Positions 10,401 through 20,817 of a DNA stretch of 43,820 nucleotides are shown here, one piece after another. Source of the DNA: Chrysochromulina tobinii (taxonomy: Eukaryota > Haptophyta > Prymnesiales > Chrysochromulinaceae); NCBI GenBank assembly GCA_001275005.1, contig JWZX01002527.1:1-43820 (forward strand), in the 5' to 3' direction. Made by a program: the position numbers and the translations under genes. The notes under the pieces are model-generated. The model worked only from the letters and a program-made list of their open reading frames with translations. It made no database searches and was not told the origin of the DNA. Position 1 is the stretch's first letter, and every line of letters begins with the position of its first letter.

Positions 10401-12233
10401 AACAGGCAGGTCGCACGTGCGTGGCGCCACTGGACGAGATGCTTCGAGCGGCCGAAAGCAGCCGAGCGCCGTCTCGAGCTCCGGCTGCTCGCGTTGAGCT
10501 CCGGCAATCTGCGCCGCGCCTTGTGGAGGTGGATGCTGAGCACTTCGCACGAGCGCGGCATGGCGGCGGCGAGACAGCTCACGTCGCATAGGCGCCAGTC
10601 TGGTGTCGAGCGCGAGGTGCTGGCTGTTGAGCTGCAGGGTCTCGAGAGGCATCAGGCGCGCTTCCTTGTGATCGCGGGCGAGCTGCAGACTGCGGCGGCG
10701 GCCACGCATTACCAGGCATCCGCCGAGCAGAAGCGGCTTGCGCGCGCGCTCGACACAGCGCAGTCACAGGCGCAGCAGGCACGCGAGCACGCTCTCGCTC
10801 TGCAGACGGCGCTCGAGACGGCGCGAGCGGCCGCGGCGCACGCAGAGCAGCAGACACGCGCACACGAGGCGGCCGCTGAGCGCCTCCGAAAGGAGGTGAG
10901 TGAGCTGAGGACGGAGGCGTGCCAGGCCGACGAGGCGCATCGGCGCGCGGACGAGCTGCGGCTGGCAGCGCTCTCACAAGCGGAAGATGCACAGGAAGAG
11001 GCCGCCGAGGCGGTCGCGGCGGCCGAGGCGGCCGTGGCACAAGCGACAAGGAATGCGCGGGAAACCGAGGACCGGCGAGCCGCCGAGGTGGCGCACGCCA
11101 CCTGGGCGGCACAACAGGCGGAGGCGAAGCGGGCGGCGGAGGTGGCGGCAGCGCAGCGGGCGGCACAGCAGGCGGAGGCGAAGCGGGCGGCGGAAGTGGC
11201 GGCAGCGCAGCGGGCGGCACAACAGGCGGAGGCGAAGCGGGCGGCGGAGGTGGCGGCAGCGCAGCGGGCGGCACAACAGGCGGAGGCGGAATGGTCGGCG
11301 CGTCTCAAAGGGGCGGAGCTCGCGGAGGCGCAATGGGCGGCGCAGATTGCCGAGGCGACCCGGGCGGCGCAAGAGGCCGAGGCGAAGCGCGCGATCGAGG
11401 TAGCAGAGGCGCAGCGGGCGGCCATTCTCGCAGAACAGCAGCGCGCGATGGCGGAGGCGAAGCGGGCGGCGGAAGTGGCGGACGCGAAGCGGGCGGCACA
11501 ACAAGCGGAAGCGCAGGCACTACGGGCCGCGCAAACAGCGGAAGCGCAGGCGCAAGCGCTGCGGGCGGCGGAGGCGCAGGCGCAGGCGCTGAGGGCGGCG
11601 AAGGTGGCGGAGGCGCAGCGCGCAGCCAAGCAGGCCGAGTCGCTGCAGACCGATTGGTTGAGCATCGTCGAGGTCCCCTTGGGGAAACATGTCCCCTTCT
11701 CGAACCCCCCTCTCGTCCCCGCCCCCGAGCCACCGCCACCGCCATGCGCAGACAAGGCGCAGACGTTCGCGGATCGGGCCGCGGCCTCGACTGCCGCGGC
11801 TGCCGCGCCTCCGCCCTCTTACACCATGAAGCGTCCCGCGTCCCTCGCACTGGCCGTGGCTCCGGCATCCGCCCCCGCCGCCGCGCCGCCGTCGCAGTCG
11901 CTGATGCGCCCCACTGCCGCATCGCGCGGCTGGGACAATTCGCAGCTGCGCGCATCCCTCGAGTCCTGGGCCTCCGAGTCCATCCCTTTCAAGCCCCCGA
12001 GCAGTAAGACCCCAGCCTTCAGCAGCCCGCACTACCTTCATAAGCCGCTCGAGGACGTCAACATGGATCCCAAGGATCGCAAGCTGCTGCGCTGGCAGCG
12101 TGCCGCGGCGGCGGCCGCGCAGGAGACCACCCGTCCACACGCGCGACGGCCCGGGAGTCGAGGCGCCCCCCACCCAGAGGGAAGTCAGATCCGGCTGTCA
12201 GAGTCTCTGAGGGAATGTTGTCAGAGTCTCTGA
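7472..12233 (+). CDS. Coiled-coil protein with Sfi1-like (centrin-binding) repeats
   Basis: Predicted 1561 aa from two exons (7472-8451, 8528-12233) with a 76-nt intron. Residues 1-60 are low complexity and 60-445 form Ala/Glu/Arg-rich coiled coil. Residues about 447-1005 hold many repeats with a Trp ending a basic helix (RRAWNTWHAAH, CRALMQWASC, RRAFSSWHAAY), matching the Sfi1 pattern of hydrophobics followed by W-K/R. About 1005-1377 is a second, extremely Ala-rich coiled coil (AEAKRAAEVAAAQRA), followed by a Pro/Ala/Ser-rich tail. Sfi1 helices bind centrin at spindle poles and basal bodies, so a centrosomal or fibre role is inferred. The ATG at 7472 is the first in frame. Long antisense frames here are shadows of biased codons. 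Confidence 0.8.
8451..8562 (+). repeat. Intron flanked by a perfect 36-nt direct repeat (offset 76)
   Basis: Bases 8451-8486 and 8527-8562 are identical. The 76-nt offset equals the intron 8452-8527. Splicing between the repeats at CG|GTGCGAGG and CCCCACAG|GTGCGAGG restores a continuous coiled coil (ALERCEAERMRSELERQM). The 40-nt filler supplies a C-rich tract and CACAG acceptor. Confidence 0.8.
11115..11276 (+). repeat. 54-nt coding minisatellite (3 copies)
   Basis: Three near-identical 54-nt units encode an 18-residue heptad-like repeat (QAEAKRAAEVAAAQRAAQ). A diverging fourth copy starts at 11277. It lies in the C-terminal Ala-rich coiled coil of the Sfi1-like protein and probably varies in copy number. 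Confidence 0.85.
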
Positions 12234-13393
12234 GAGAAGACAGATGATCGGCGGGCGTAGAGAAGGGACGCGTGACGCGCGACTTCCCCGCTTCCGCTCA
12301 ACCTGAACCGGTGAACCGCACAACCGCTCAGGGCTGCCTCGAGCCCTGATCCCTGAAGGTGAAGCCTTCAGGCACCTGAAGCATGGCGTGCATGCCCATG
12401 CGCTGAACCCGCCCGTGGAGCTAGAATTACTTAATGTACGGTTAGCTGCCGACGGACTTCCCCCGGGGCGGCCCGGGCGCGCGCCGCGCGGGCCGCGGTC
12501 GGGCCCGCGGTCGGGTCCGCGTCCGGTAAGCGCTTAAAGTTAAACTTCCTTATATGTTATAACTTAGCGTTAGCTTAAATTCGAATTCAAAATTGAATTT
12601 ATAAATGTTTCGGATTGCACGCCGCCTCCATGGAAACCATGCTCCCGCGCGAGTTGGAGTTCGCGCCGAGTATCTATGTACTATGTTGCACAGCCGCACC
12701 GAGATCATGATATATCGAATGATATAAATCTCACCTGAGTCCTGACGGTGTCTGTCGAAGCTCGAGCCTCCTCGGCGCGCGCTTCGAACATCTCCGCCAC
12801 GGCTTCGATGGCGGCGCGCGCGGACCAATCGCGCGGCCTCACCGAGGCCTAGCCGTACTAGGCCACACTCACACGGGAGCACACGTGTCGAACGTGTGCT
12901 ACTACCGTTGATGCGAAGTCCTCCGAACTTGATGAGGGATCTCATCTGCCATGGTTCGCACGAGCACTGGTGTGCCGTGCGGCCTCGCTACAAGCGAGCC
13001 GCGCGCACACGTGCCGGCGTTAAGGGCGGCTCAATCTCGCGTAAATCTCGCCGTAAATCTCGCCTGATGACTCATCGGCCGCCTGCCCTGCCCACGCATG
13101 CATCGAAGCCGCCACCGCTTGGCAGCCACGTACACGCGTCGTCATGAGCGTCTCGCGTCCACGCGTCGTCATGAGCGTCCACGTGCACATGCCGTCCACG
13201 CACACAGTTGTAGATTGGGATTCGGCTGCTGCTGCTGCGCGCGAGGGTCGCAGCGGCCCCAGCCGTCCGTATGCATAGCTATACATCCTTGCCCTGCCGC
13301 GTCCGTACTCACGTGACCCGAACTTTACATCCCTGCCGAAGGTGTCGGCCGGCAAGCTAGGCCCACGTCGTCACGGCGCGGCTCAGGGCAAGC
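12234..13393. other. Intergenic region
   Basis: No supportable gene. A 16-nt direct repeat (tgtcagagtctctgag) straddles the end of the Sfi1-like gene near 12197-12233. Bases 12330-12380 contain short inverted repeats (cagggct/agccctg, gaaggtgaagccttc). Bases 12540-12620 are AT-rich in contrast to the flanks. An open frame at 12550-12945 (-) has no recognisable domain. No tRNA-like structure was found. Confidence 0.4.
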
Positions 13394-14179
13394 TCAGGGC
13401 AAGTCGAGCGTCGAGACGGGCGAGATGCATGCTGTCGATGGGGCGAGGACAGTTGATCCGATAGGTACAGTCGAGGTCGCTAGAACGACCTTGCTGCCGA
13501 CGCTCAAGACGACGCTCGAACACGTGTTCGCTTCGGGTCTCGAGAGCTTCTGCTCAAACGGCACGCTGATCGTTCGGACGCGCGGCTGAGCCCAAGACAC
13601 CTCGCGCTCGACCGAATGCGACGGTGAGCTCCCAGCGGGCGCAGCCGTCGTGGGCGCCAGCACCGCCACAGGCGATGGCGCTGAGACCGAAAGTGCACTG
13701 GGCGCCTCGATGGCAACGGCCCAATCGAAGAGTTCGGAGCCCGTGAAGCAGACGTTCTCGTCGTCGAGCAGCGTGCTGACGCGGTTCGCGCGCACCGACG
13801 CGATCGAGCCCACGCTGGGCGTCTCGATCAGATCGTTTGCCGCATGCATGTCCCTTGACGGGATGAGTGGCGGCACGCCCACTCCGGTCGTGAGACAGAC
13901 AAGGGACCAGTTGGCGTCCGCGGTGGTCTGGTCGACGTCAGGTAGTCCCGGGGCGTGCAGCGCCGCCGTGAGCCGCCAGATCAGCTCGTCCTGCTCATAC
14001 TGCTCTGTTGCCGCCGCGAGACGCTTTGCAATCTGGCAGATGAGTGCTGTCCTCGCAGGCGCGCGCGCGCGTTTGAAGCCCGGGGCGTTAGTGGGCGAGC
14101 GCGACAGCTTGGTCGTCTTTGCGCGGCGCTGCCGAACGCGCGTGATTGCGCGCGGGCCATTGCCCTGCGAGGAGGTCAT
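13394..14179 (-). CDS. Hypothetical protein
   Basis: A 261-aa frame from the first ATG (MTSSQGNGPRAITRV). Reading remains open upstream to about 14443 without another ATG. The N-terminus is strongly basic (KRARAPARTA), like a nuclear localisation signal. It is followed by a helical segment (IAKRLAAATEQYEQDELIWRL) and a long Ser/Ala/Pro/Val-rich tail likely to be disordered. I recognise no family. The opposite strand has an overlapping open frame (13650-14288), so coding strand is not certain, but the N-terminal half here looks more protein-like. Confidence 0.4.
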   Translation of the reverse strand: MTSSQGNGPRAITRVRQRRAKTTKLSRSPTNAPGFKRARAPARTALICQIAKRLAAATEQYEQDELIWRLTAALHAPGLPDVDQTTADANWSLVCLTTGVGVPPLIPSRDMHAANDLIETPSVGSIASVRANRVSTLLDDENVCFTGSELFDWAVAIEAPSALSVSAPSPVAVLAPTTAAPAGSSPSHSVEREVSWAQPRVRTISVPFEQKLSRPEANTCSSVVLSVGSKVVLATSTVPIGSTVLAPSTACISPVSTLDLP

Positions 14180-14875
14180 TTTTGCTTGCGCCAAATGCTT
14201 GCGCCGAATTACCTGCCGAAGGCAAGGCAGGGTGGAGCACAATGGAGCGCCGCGGGTGAGCTCGTTGGGCGGGCCGAGTTGCGGGTGAATCGAGGTGCGC
14301 GCCGCCGACGGCCGATTCTTTGGGGTGCCAGCCCGAATTGCTGCTCGGCAGGTACCCTTTGGTGTCGTTCGAGCTGCTCGAAGGAGACGGTGGCCAATCT
14401 GAAACAGTTGCGCCCCTGTATGTTTGGGTACATCTTCGGGCACGTCAAGTTTAGTCGATCCCCGAAAATTAACGCATCCTCGAAGGGCGACTGAGTTGTG
14501 GGGACCGGACTGGCAGTGGTCGAGGGGCGAGCGCGAGTCGAGCTGAAGCTAGCGCGAGTGCGTCGCCGGGGGCCGGGTGTAATTTATCGGGGCACTCTCT
14601 GAAAACTCTGTCTCTCTCGCGCGCCAAAAAGCAAAATTACGCGGCGACAGACTGCATGTATACTCAAACAACCTGTGAACCAAGAGCCACTGTGAACCAT
14701 GATACCATAGATTCTAGTCTTCGAGGAAAAGGTCAGCGTCACAGATTCTCTCAAGATATATCTCGCGTATATCTCGCTCCGCGTGGTCGCTCTGCTCAGA
14801 CACCTGGCTCCTGCGAGGTCGAATGCCTGCGAGGTCCCCTGGGATGGTCGGCTCCGCTCGCCGCTCGTCTCGTGG
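14180..14875. other. Intergenic region
   Basis: No recognisable gene. Small open frames on both strands read biased GC-rich sequence. Bases 14640-14770 are relatively AT-rich and sit at the 3' side of the minus-strand pseudokinase, so part may be its 3' UTR. Confidence 0.4.
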
Positions 14876-16296
14876 CTACTTGCCCCAGGCGGCGAAGAGC
14901 TGCGCGTCCTTTTCGGGGTCGAGGAGCGGCCCCTGCTCCTCGGCCGAATTAGGGTAGTCGGTACTCGTGGGCGAGCGCTCCTTGGAGAAGTTGCACACGT
15001 CGGCCCCCCCCGTTGCCGTGCGTGCTTGCGTGAGTCTCGGCACACCATCGCCAGTTGGCTTCTCATCGCCCTTGTCGTCCTTCTTATACGAGCCGAGAGG
15101 ATCGCCGTTGGGGTGCGCGAGCATCTTCTCAGACGGGAGCTGCTTATTGTACAGCGCGGCCCAGTTGAGGCCGCGGAACCACTTGTGCTTCTTAATGTCC
15201 TCTGCGCCGTTTTTGGACGATCCGATCCGCTTCGACTTATCGCGCACGAGAAGCTTCTTAACGAGGTCCTTGCTGTGCACGTCGAAGTGAGCGGGCACGA
15301 CGAGCTCGTCCTTCTTCTGGATCTGCGCGTAAATCTCGATCTTCTTCTCGCTAAAGAAGGGCGGGTACCCTCCGAGCATCTCGTGCAACACGATGCCGAG
15401 CGCCCACCAATCGACCTCCTTCGAGTGCCCTCTGCTGCTGACCATCTCGGGCGCCATGTACTCGGCCTCGCCAACGACGGACCACGTGCGCGCGCTCGGG
15501 TCGTCCAAGTTGATCGCCTTCGCGTGCGAAAAGTCGACGAGCTTGATGTAGTTCATCCGGTCGAGCCACACACTCTGCGGGCTCAGATTGCGGAAGATGA
15601 CATGCTCAGAATGCAAAAACTGCATCGCCATCACGATCTGTGCCAAAAGGAAGCGTGCCGTGTCGTTGGGCAGCTGGCTGTTCCTTTGGATGAAGTCGTT
15701 GAGAGTGCCGTGCTGCACGAACTCGGTGATCAGGTACAGATTACGCTCGTCCTGGAAGCGGTGGTACAGCGTCACGATGAAAGGGTAGCTGAGCCGCGAG
15801 AGGATGTCCGCCTCGTTCTTGACGTGGTCCGCCTCCTGTGAGCGCGCGGGGCGGCAGCAGGGTGGGCGGGTGAGCGATCGCGACTCGGCGCGCGCAGGGT
15901 GGCCAGCGTGCGAGTAGCGCGTGTGTATGCGCGCGCGCCGCGCCGGCGCACCTTCAGCCGTGCCACCTCTGACTTCTTCATGACCTTGAGCGCAAAAATG
16001 CCGAGCCCTAGCTCGGGCGGGTCGCTGATCGTCGGCTCGCGGTTGAGGGCGAGGTAGTCCTCCGAGCCCGGAAGCTCCCTCTGCACAAAGGATTGGAGCT
16101 TCTTCATCTCGATTAGCCGCGTGCGCGAGTGCATGCCGACCGCGATGCATTCTGTCCGCATAGTCATCAGGTCTTGTGCGGCGACGCGCTTGCCGCCATC
16201 GTCGTGCTCCCGCCCGAAGAACTCGTGCACCTTGGCCCGCACGTCCTCTATCGTCACTTCATCCTGCTTTGACTTTTTCGGAGATCCCTGAGTCAT
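14876..16296 (-). CDS. AGC-type protein kinase fold, predicted pseudokinase, two exons
   Basis: 434 aa from exon 1 (16296-15952) and exon 2 (15835-14876), with a 116-nt GT-AG intron (15951-15836). The join reads ALKVMKKSEVARLK then EADHVKNEADILSRL, as in PKA/PKG. The C-lobe is clearly AGC: VDWWALGIVLHEMLGGYPPFF and IKKHKWFRGLNW. Catalytic elements are altered: HRD is FRN (residues 196-198, catalytic Asp to Asn), the following LKPEN is LSPQS, and DFG is DFS (216-218). No glycine-rich loop precedes the retained Lys104. Phosphotransfer is therefore unlikely; a scaffold or allosteric role is inferred. The N-terminal 85 residues are unfamiliar. The start is the first ATG (MTQGSPKKSK). Confidence 0.85.
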
Positions 16297-16560
16297 GGTC
16301 GCCCCTCCAGCCGAGAGGCAGTCCCAAGACGGGTCCGCAACGACGCCTGACAAACTTCAGGGAACTTGTAGGACGTGAAACTGGTGTGAATAAGTCAAAA
16401 GGAACTTATTTCGAGGTCGAAAGCCCTGAATAAGTCAAACGGGTCGAATTGATGTGAAACGGATGTGAAACTGGTGTGAATCAGTTTCGAGCTTTCGACC
16501 ACGTTCTGGAACAGGTAAACCCCAGCGTGTGCAAAAACACAGGTCACAGCATCGAGGCCG
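16297..16560. repeat. Short direct repeats upstream of the pseudokinase
   Basis: The motif gtgaaactggtgtgaat occurs twice (about 16376 and 16467), each followed by a/cagt. The motif gaataagtcaaa also recurs twice. The stretch lies between the pseudokinase start and the end of the carrier gene, so it probably holds the kinase promoter and the carrier 3' region. Confidence 0.45.
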
Positions 16561-17532
16561 TCACTGACGGGCCATCGTTAGCAAGCGTTGCAACGCTTCC
16601 GTGCCAGTGAAGCACGCCGCGTCGCCTGTCAGTCCGCCGATGACGCTTGTAATGAAGCCTGCATAGAGCCCTCGCCAGCCCGAGGCATGGATGATCGCTC
16701 TGAAGGTCGTGCGGTAGCTTGCTGAGTCGTTCGTCTGGAAGGCGGTCTTGATTGTGTCCATCGGCATGCCGACGGCCCACGTGGCGGCACCTGCGAGCCC
16801 GCCCGCCACTAGACTCGCTCCCGGACTGAGCGGCACCGATCCATCAAGCACGGCGTCGGACGACGAGAGCACTCGCTTGGCGGCCGAGAAGGTCACAAAG
16901 TAGATGGACCACGCAGGTACATCGCGAGCTAGCGTGATCCAGAAGCCGCGATACAGGCTCGTCAGGCCACCGGAACGCCACAACTTCTGCACCGCGTCAA
17001 TCACCGATCGGTATTCGGCCGGTAGCCCTGCTGAGAGCCGCCGACCGTCAGCCTGCAACGCAATCTTGACGCGGTCGATCGGCGTGTACAGGAAGGTGGT
17101 CGGTAGTGCAACCAGAGCCCCGGCGACAGCGGTGTCGCGCAGGTCGCCTCTAGGCCGACCAGAGAGCTGCTGCACGCCGTGCCTGAAGCCGTCGTAGGAT
17201 CCCATGACAACGGCGTAGAGCGGCATGGCGGTGACAAGAGGTGGGGTGATACCACGCCAGAACCCTCTGAGCCCCTCGGCGCGGACTATATTGCGAATGA
17301 CTTGAGGAGCGTTGAGCGGTACCGCCTCGGGCTGTCTTGACAGTTGAAGACGCATCTTGATCACGTCAAACGGTGATTGAACCAGTGTTAGGCAGAACCC
17401 ACCAAAGCCGCCCGCCAGAAAGAGGTCGAGATCAGAGGCGTAACCGGCGACAGCTGGTTGGCTCGCGTCGTGTCTATGCACGCCTTCGCCGCTCCTCGCA
17501 CCGCGTTCCGCACTCGCGGCATCTGCTCGCAT
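16561..17532 (-). CDS. Mitochondrial carrier family (SLC25) protein
   Basis: 323 aa, normal for the family. Three tandem modules of about 100 aa each carry a PX[D/E]XX[K/R] signature: SPFDVIKMRLQ, TPIDRVKIALQ and MPMDTIKTAFQ. Following glycine motifs (EGLRGFWRGITPPL, GLTSLYRGFWITL, GWRGLYAGF) are as in inner-membrane solute carriers. The set most resembles carnitine/acylcarnitine or ornithine-type carriers, but the substrate cannot be fixed by eye. The start is the first ATG (MRADAASAERG), about 42 aa before the first module. It is a single exon. Confidence 0.9.
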   Translation of the reverse strand: MRADAASAERGARSGEGVHRHDASQPAVAGYASDLDLFLAGGFGGFCLTLVQSPFDVIKMRLQLSRQPEAVPLNAPQVIRNIVRAEGLRGFWRGITPPLVTAMPLYAVVMGSYDGFRHGVQQLSGRPRGDLRDTAVAGALVALPTTFLYTPIDRVKIALQADGRRLSAGLPAEYRSVIDAVQKLWRSGGLTSLYRGFWITLARDVPAWSIYFVTFSAAKRVLSSSDAVLDGSVPLSPGASLVAGGLAGAATWAVGMPMDTIKTAFQTNDSASYRTTFRAIIHASGWRGLYAGFITSVIGGLTGDAACFTGTEALQRLLTMARQ

Positions 17533-17758
17533 GTTTGGCCCACGAGACACTCCCTTTTTGGGTATCGGTACCGGTAAAAAGACACCGGGGGGAGCCGGGA
17601 CACACACGGGACACACGGGACACGCGGACGCACAAAGGCACACAGACCACGGTACCGGTGCCGGTAGATCTTTGGCTTATCGCCCGGGGTGTGAACGTTT
17701 ACATGCACGTGACACACGCGACAACCGGTCCGGCGCTCCCGTAACCATACGTCGGAAA

Positions 17759-17814
17759 GGGGTGGGGGAGTGAGTGCACGCGCTCACGCGTGCGTTGCCT
17801 TGGGCCGGTGTGTG
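17759..17814. repeat. Dispersed repeat, copy 1 (no insertion)
   Basis: A 56-nt sequence beginning ggggtgggggagtgagtgca and ending in ggccggtgtgtg. The last 42 nt recur exactly at 18604-18645. This copy lacks the 49-nt insertion present in copy 2. A diverged 25-nt relative lies near 36219-36243. Confidence 0.8.
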
Positions 17815-18532
17815 GCCTTCGGTCGGCCGAAGATGAGCGTCTGGGGACACGCTGGTGCCGGTAGCCCCTCTTCCAAAGTCGCATGCATTTCATTCCTCAC
17901 ATCCCTTTTTTGGAACCTATTTGATGGATCGGTTTCGATTTTTCTGTTTCAGACGCCGTCGGCGTCACCACGGCGTCACCTTTGTCTGCACCACCACGCA
18001 CGTGCCCACGCACGGCAACGCGCTTGTAGGCGACCGGAGCGGTGCGAGCACGTCCGTGCCCACCGTCGACGAGCACGGCGACGCGCTCGATCACGGCGCC
18101 GAGCGTCGCCTTCCCCACGCCCGTCCCATGACTGCTGACGCGAGCACGCTCGTTTCCACGTGATCTGGTTTCAAGACGTCCAGATGACGGCGAGCGGGAC
18201 GTTCGAGCCGGAAGGAGCGGCTCCCTAACTTCGGCGTGCGGTGACTCTCCCTGGAATCGCCGCGGCTCTGCGGTCGGCGCATCGGGCCGTGTTCATGAGG
18301 CTTCTGTCAAGCTGTGACAGGTGCTCCAGGCACTGGACGACCATTCAGTTGATGGACGCTCCAATTGTTGAGTGGCAAAGGCCGGAGCACGATCCACGAA
18401 ACATCCAGCCGAGCTCGCCCGTGGCTGCGCAAGCATCTGAGCCACGCACGTCTAGCTGCGGTAGCCGGCTTCCAATAGCAAACCGTGAGTATAACTGTGG
18501 TACTGTGAGGGACTCTACACATAGCTTGTTGA

Positions 18533-18645
18533 GGGGTGGGGGAGTAAGTGCAAGTCAAGTCTATACATAAACAACAGACAACCATACTTACTTGACTTGA
18601 CTAAGTGCACGCGCTCACGCGTGCGTTGCCTTGGGCCGGTGTGTG
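18533..18645. mobile_element. Dispersed repeat, copy 2, with a 49-bp mini-insertion
   Basis: Compared with copy 1, this copy is interrupted at 18553-18601. The insertion is bordered by taagtgca on both sides (18545-18552 and 18602-18609), a candidate 8-bp target-site duplication. Its ends are inverted (AGTCAAGT at the left, ACTTGACT within the right end). It encodes nothing. A MITE-like or fold-back insertion is inferred; slippage is the alternative. Confidence 0.5.
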
Positions 18646-18718
18646 CTCCGGGACCAAACATGATATAAGCACCGTCTCAAAGGACGCGGCTCCGCACCCC
18701 CAACACAACACCACCTCA

Positions 18719-18795
18719 CCGTCTCGACGGACGGCTCCGCTCCCCTCGTCTCGACGGACGGCACCGTCTCGCCGGACGGCTCCGCTCCCCTCGGT
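18719..18795. repeat. Degenerate tandem repeat, about 27 nt
   Basis: About three copies of a unit resembling cgtctcgacggacggctccg plus ctcccct; the middle copy is truncated. It is non-coding on the evidence available. Confidence 0.6.
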
Positions 18796-19487
18796 CAACA
18801 CAAGTACATCCCCTGGTGTGTAAACCACCGTAACTCACCGACCTGGTGGGAGGCTGGGAACTGAGGTGTGTGTTTCGATTGCCAGCATTACAGATTCGTC
18901 TCATTATGTACATGTAGAACAATGTCACTATTTTACCAGACCATACATTACACCCTCGTGCTCTGCGCACGAGTACAACCACTGGGAAGACGACGATTAC
19001 AACCGCTACCTGAACGACCTCTTCTGGGACGACATGTTCGATACGGCACCCGACCATGGATGCGTGAGGCGTGATCCGTGAAGCCTGCTGCCCATCGTGC
19101 TTCGTGGGCGCGGCCGAGAACTAGCGGCCGAGCCCGGGTGCGGCGGGGCCTGGGGACGAGGGTGGGGCCCGATGAGCGAGCGCGGCGCGCGGCACGCGGC
19201 GCGCAGCGCGGCGGGCGGGCTGTGGGGGGCTTGGGCCGAAGATGGTGGCGAGACAGACTTTGAGGTCACGCACTGTCACTGAGTCCACCGACGTCGTGAC
19301 CGGGGGCCATGCACCTTTCCATGCTTACATGTACTGCGTGTGCCTGGAAGGCAAGGGAGCGCGGTGTGTGGCAAATTTCGAAAAATTTCGGCGCCGGCGG
19401 CGCCGAGCTGGCAAATTTTTCTCTCTTCGCGGCTGGAATCCCCAATTCGATTTGTGGCGTTTGGGTTGTCACGATCCGCAGATTCCG

Positions 19488-19522
19488 CTGATGAGAAACC
19501 CAGTCGTGTAGTTTCTCATCAG
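19488..19522. other. Perfect 12-bp hairpin
   Basis: The arms ctgatgagaaac (19488-19499) and gtttctcatcag (19511-19522) are exact reverse complements around an 11-nt loop. The left-arm motif gattccgctgatgaga recurs at about 19546-19561. Function is unknown; it could be an RNA stem-loop or part of a decayed transposon end. Confidence 0.6.
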
Positions 19523-20817
19523 TAGTTTATCTGAAGTTTCATTGGATTCCGCTGATGAGATCCAGGTTATTCATTGGTTAATCTGCGGCACGATTCTCAA
19601 CTCGGTCGGCTACCCTCTGCTTCTAGTCGGCCCCCTGCCTCGGAGGTCCTCGGCAAAACGGCACGCCGACTCGCTGTTCCACGACCAGCATGAACCATCC
19701 CTATCAGCTCGGTGAGGCCTATCCCGTCCACTGCGACACGACCATGCCGTCCGCAAGGCTCCTTCGCCCCATCGCAAGGCAAAGCTCCGTGCGCGCGGTC
19801 GAGCCGGAGGTGCTCCTGCAACCTCCCTTCGAGAAGATCGAGGAGCACCACCAGCCGCAGCCGCTCGAGCATTCGCTTCCGACCGTCGGTAGCTGTGTCC
19901 AGATCTTGGTCTGGGATCCACAATGTGCCCCGGCCTCATTGGCCAGTCCTGAATTGTCCTTCTGCGTGGCTCCTCGTCTCAGACCAACGACAGGCGTGCG
20001 CACTTTGAATGCACGCGACCAATGCGCCGCTCCCCATACTAGACCTCGGGCGTCCTAGATCGAGGAACGAATCACAATCACAATCACAATCGCATGCATA
20101 TCGCATATTCACAATAAGTATAGATGTACGGTTCAAGCAGAACGCTCTGGGTCGCGTGTCAGTGGGGCCGCTGAGAGCGCTGTCGCCGGCTGAGCGTGTA
20201 GCATGCATGAATGCAGCCCCGTGTGCCGTGTTTGCGCGTGTAGCTGATTATCTGATAGATTTATAACTCAGACCGCGCTAAAATATACAAGTCTCTCCTT
20301 GCGTTGGAACGGGCGGGCGGGGCCTCGCCGCCGCCCATACCGCCGCCGGGTGCGGGGTGGGCGGTGCGGGCCCACGTGGGCCCGACGTGGCAGCGGCCAG
20401 CGCCCCGCCAGCGGGGCCGGCCCCGGGGCGCCGGGAGCCGGGACCCCGGCGCAGCCGACTAGTGCCTATGGTGTATGGACTAACGGGAGCCGACCACAGG
20501 GGGCCGCAGCGTGAGCGTTCGCGGGGCAGACTAAGTAGAATCGCATCCCCTCCGCTCTAGCCGCGCAGAGACACTCGCGGTACACGGGCACATGCTTGCA
20601 CATGCCGGAGCGAGGACACCGCCCGGGCGGCCACGATCCTTTTGGATCGAATCGATATTCCGACCTCTCGGATGCTACGGAAGATTAATGGAAGTCCACT
20701 TCAGTCGTCACGCGCTCACGCCTCACGCGTGCGGTGTGGGGCTCCTCATCTTCAGCCATCTTCAAGTCTCAAGTTCAACCCTTGGTTTCTTGCTCCTTCG
20801 GCAGCACGCGCATCCGC

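Larger units (their letters stand above)
17533..20817. other. Gene-poor region of about 3.3 kb with repeats
   Basis: No gene can be supported. Many short overlapping frames exist on both strands with no recognisable domain, including 17770-18138 (+), 18866-19081 (+, acidic C-terminus) and 19690-20058 (+). The region holds a dispersed repeat with a mini-insertion, a 27-nt degenerate tandem repeat (18719-18795), a perfect hairpin (19488-19522), an AATCAC-type microsatellite near 20068-20092 and a very GC-rich block (20295-20460). It may include UTRs or decayed genes. Confidence 0.5.

Noticed and set aside
10709-11755. Cys/Ala-rich 348-codon minus frame resembling a metal-binding or cell-wall protein
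   Set aside because: It is the antisense of the 54-nt coiled-coil repeats; the regular Cys pattern comes from the repeat.
10919-12007. Gly-rich 362-codon plus frame resembling a GGX cell-wall protein
   Set aside because: It is another phase of the same Ala-rich repeat; the spliced 1561-aa frame explains the region.
12234-20817. tRNA or rRNA genes in the gene-poor stretches
   Set aside because: I looked for T-loop GGTTCRA motifs with matching acceptor arms and for conserved rRNA words and found none.
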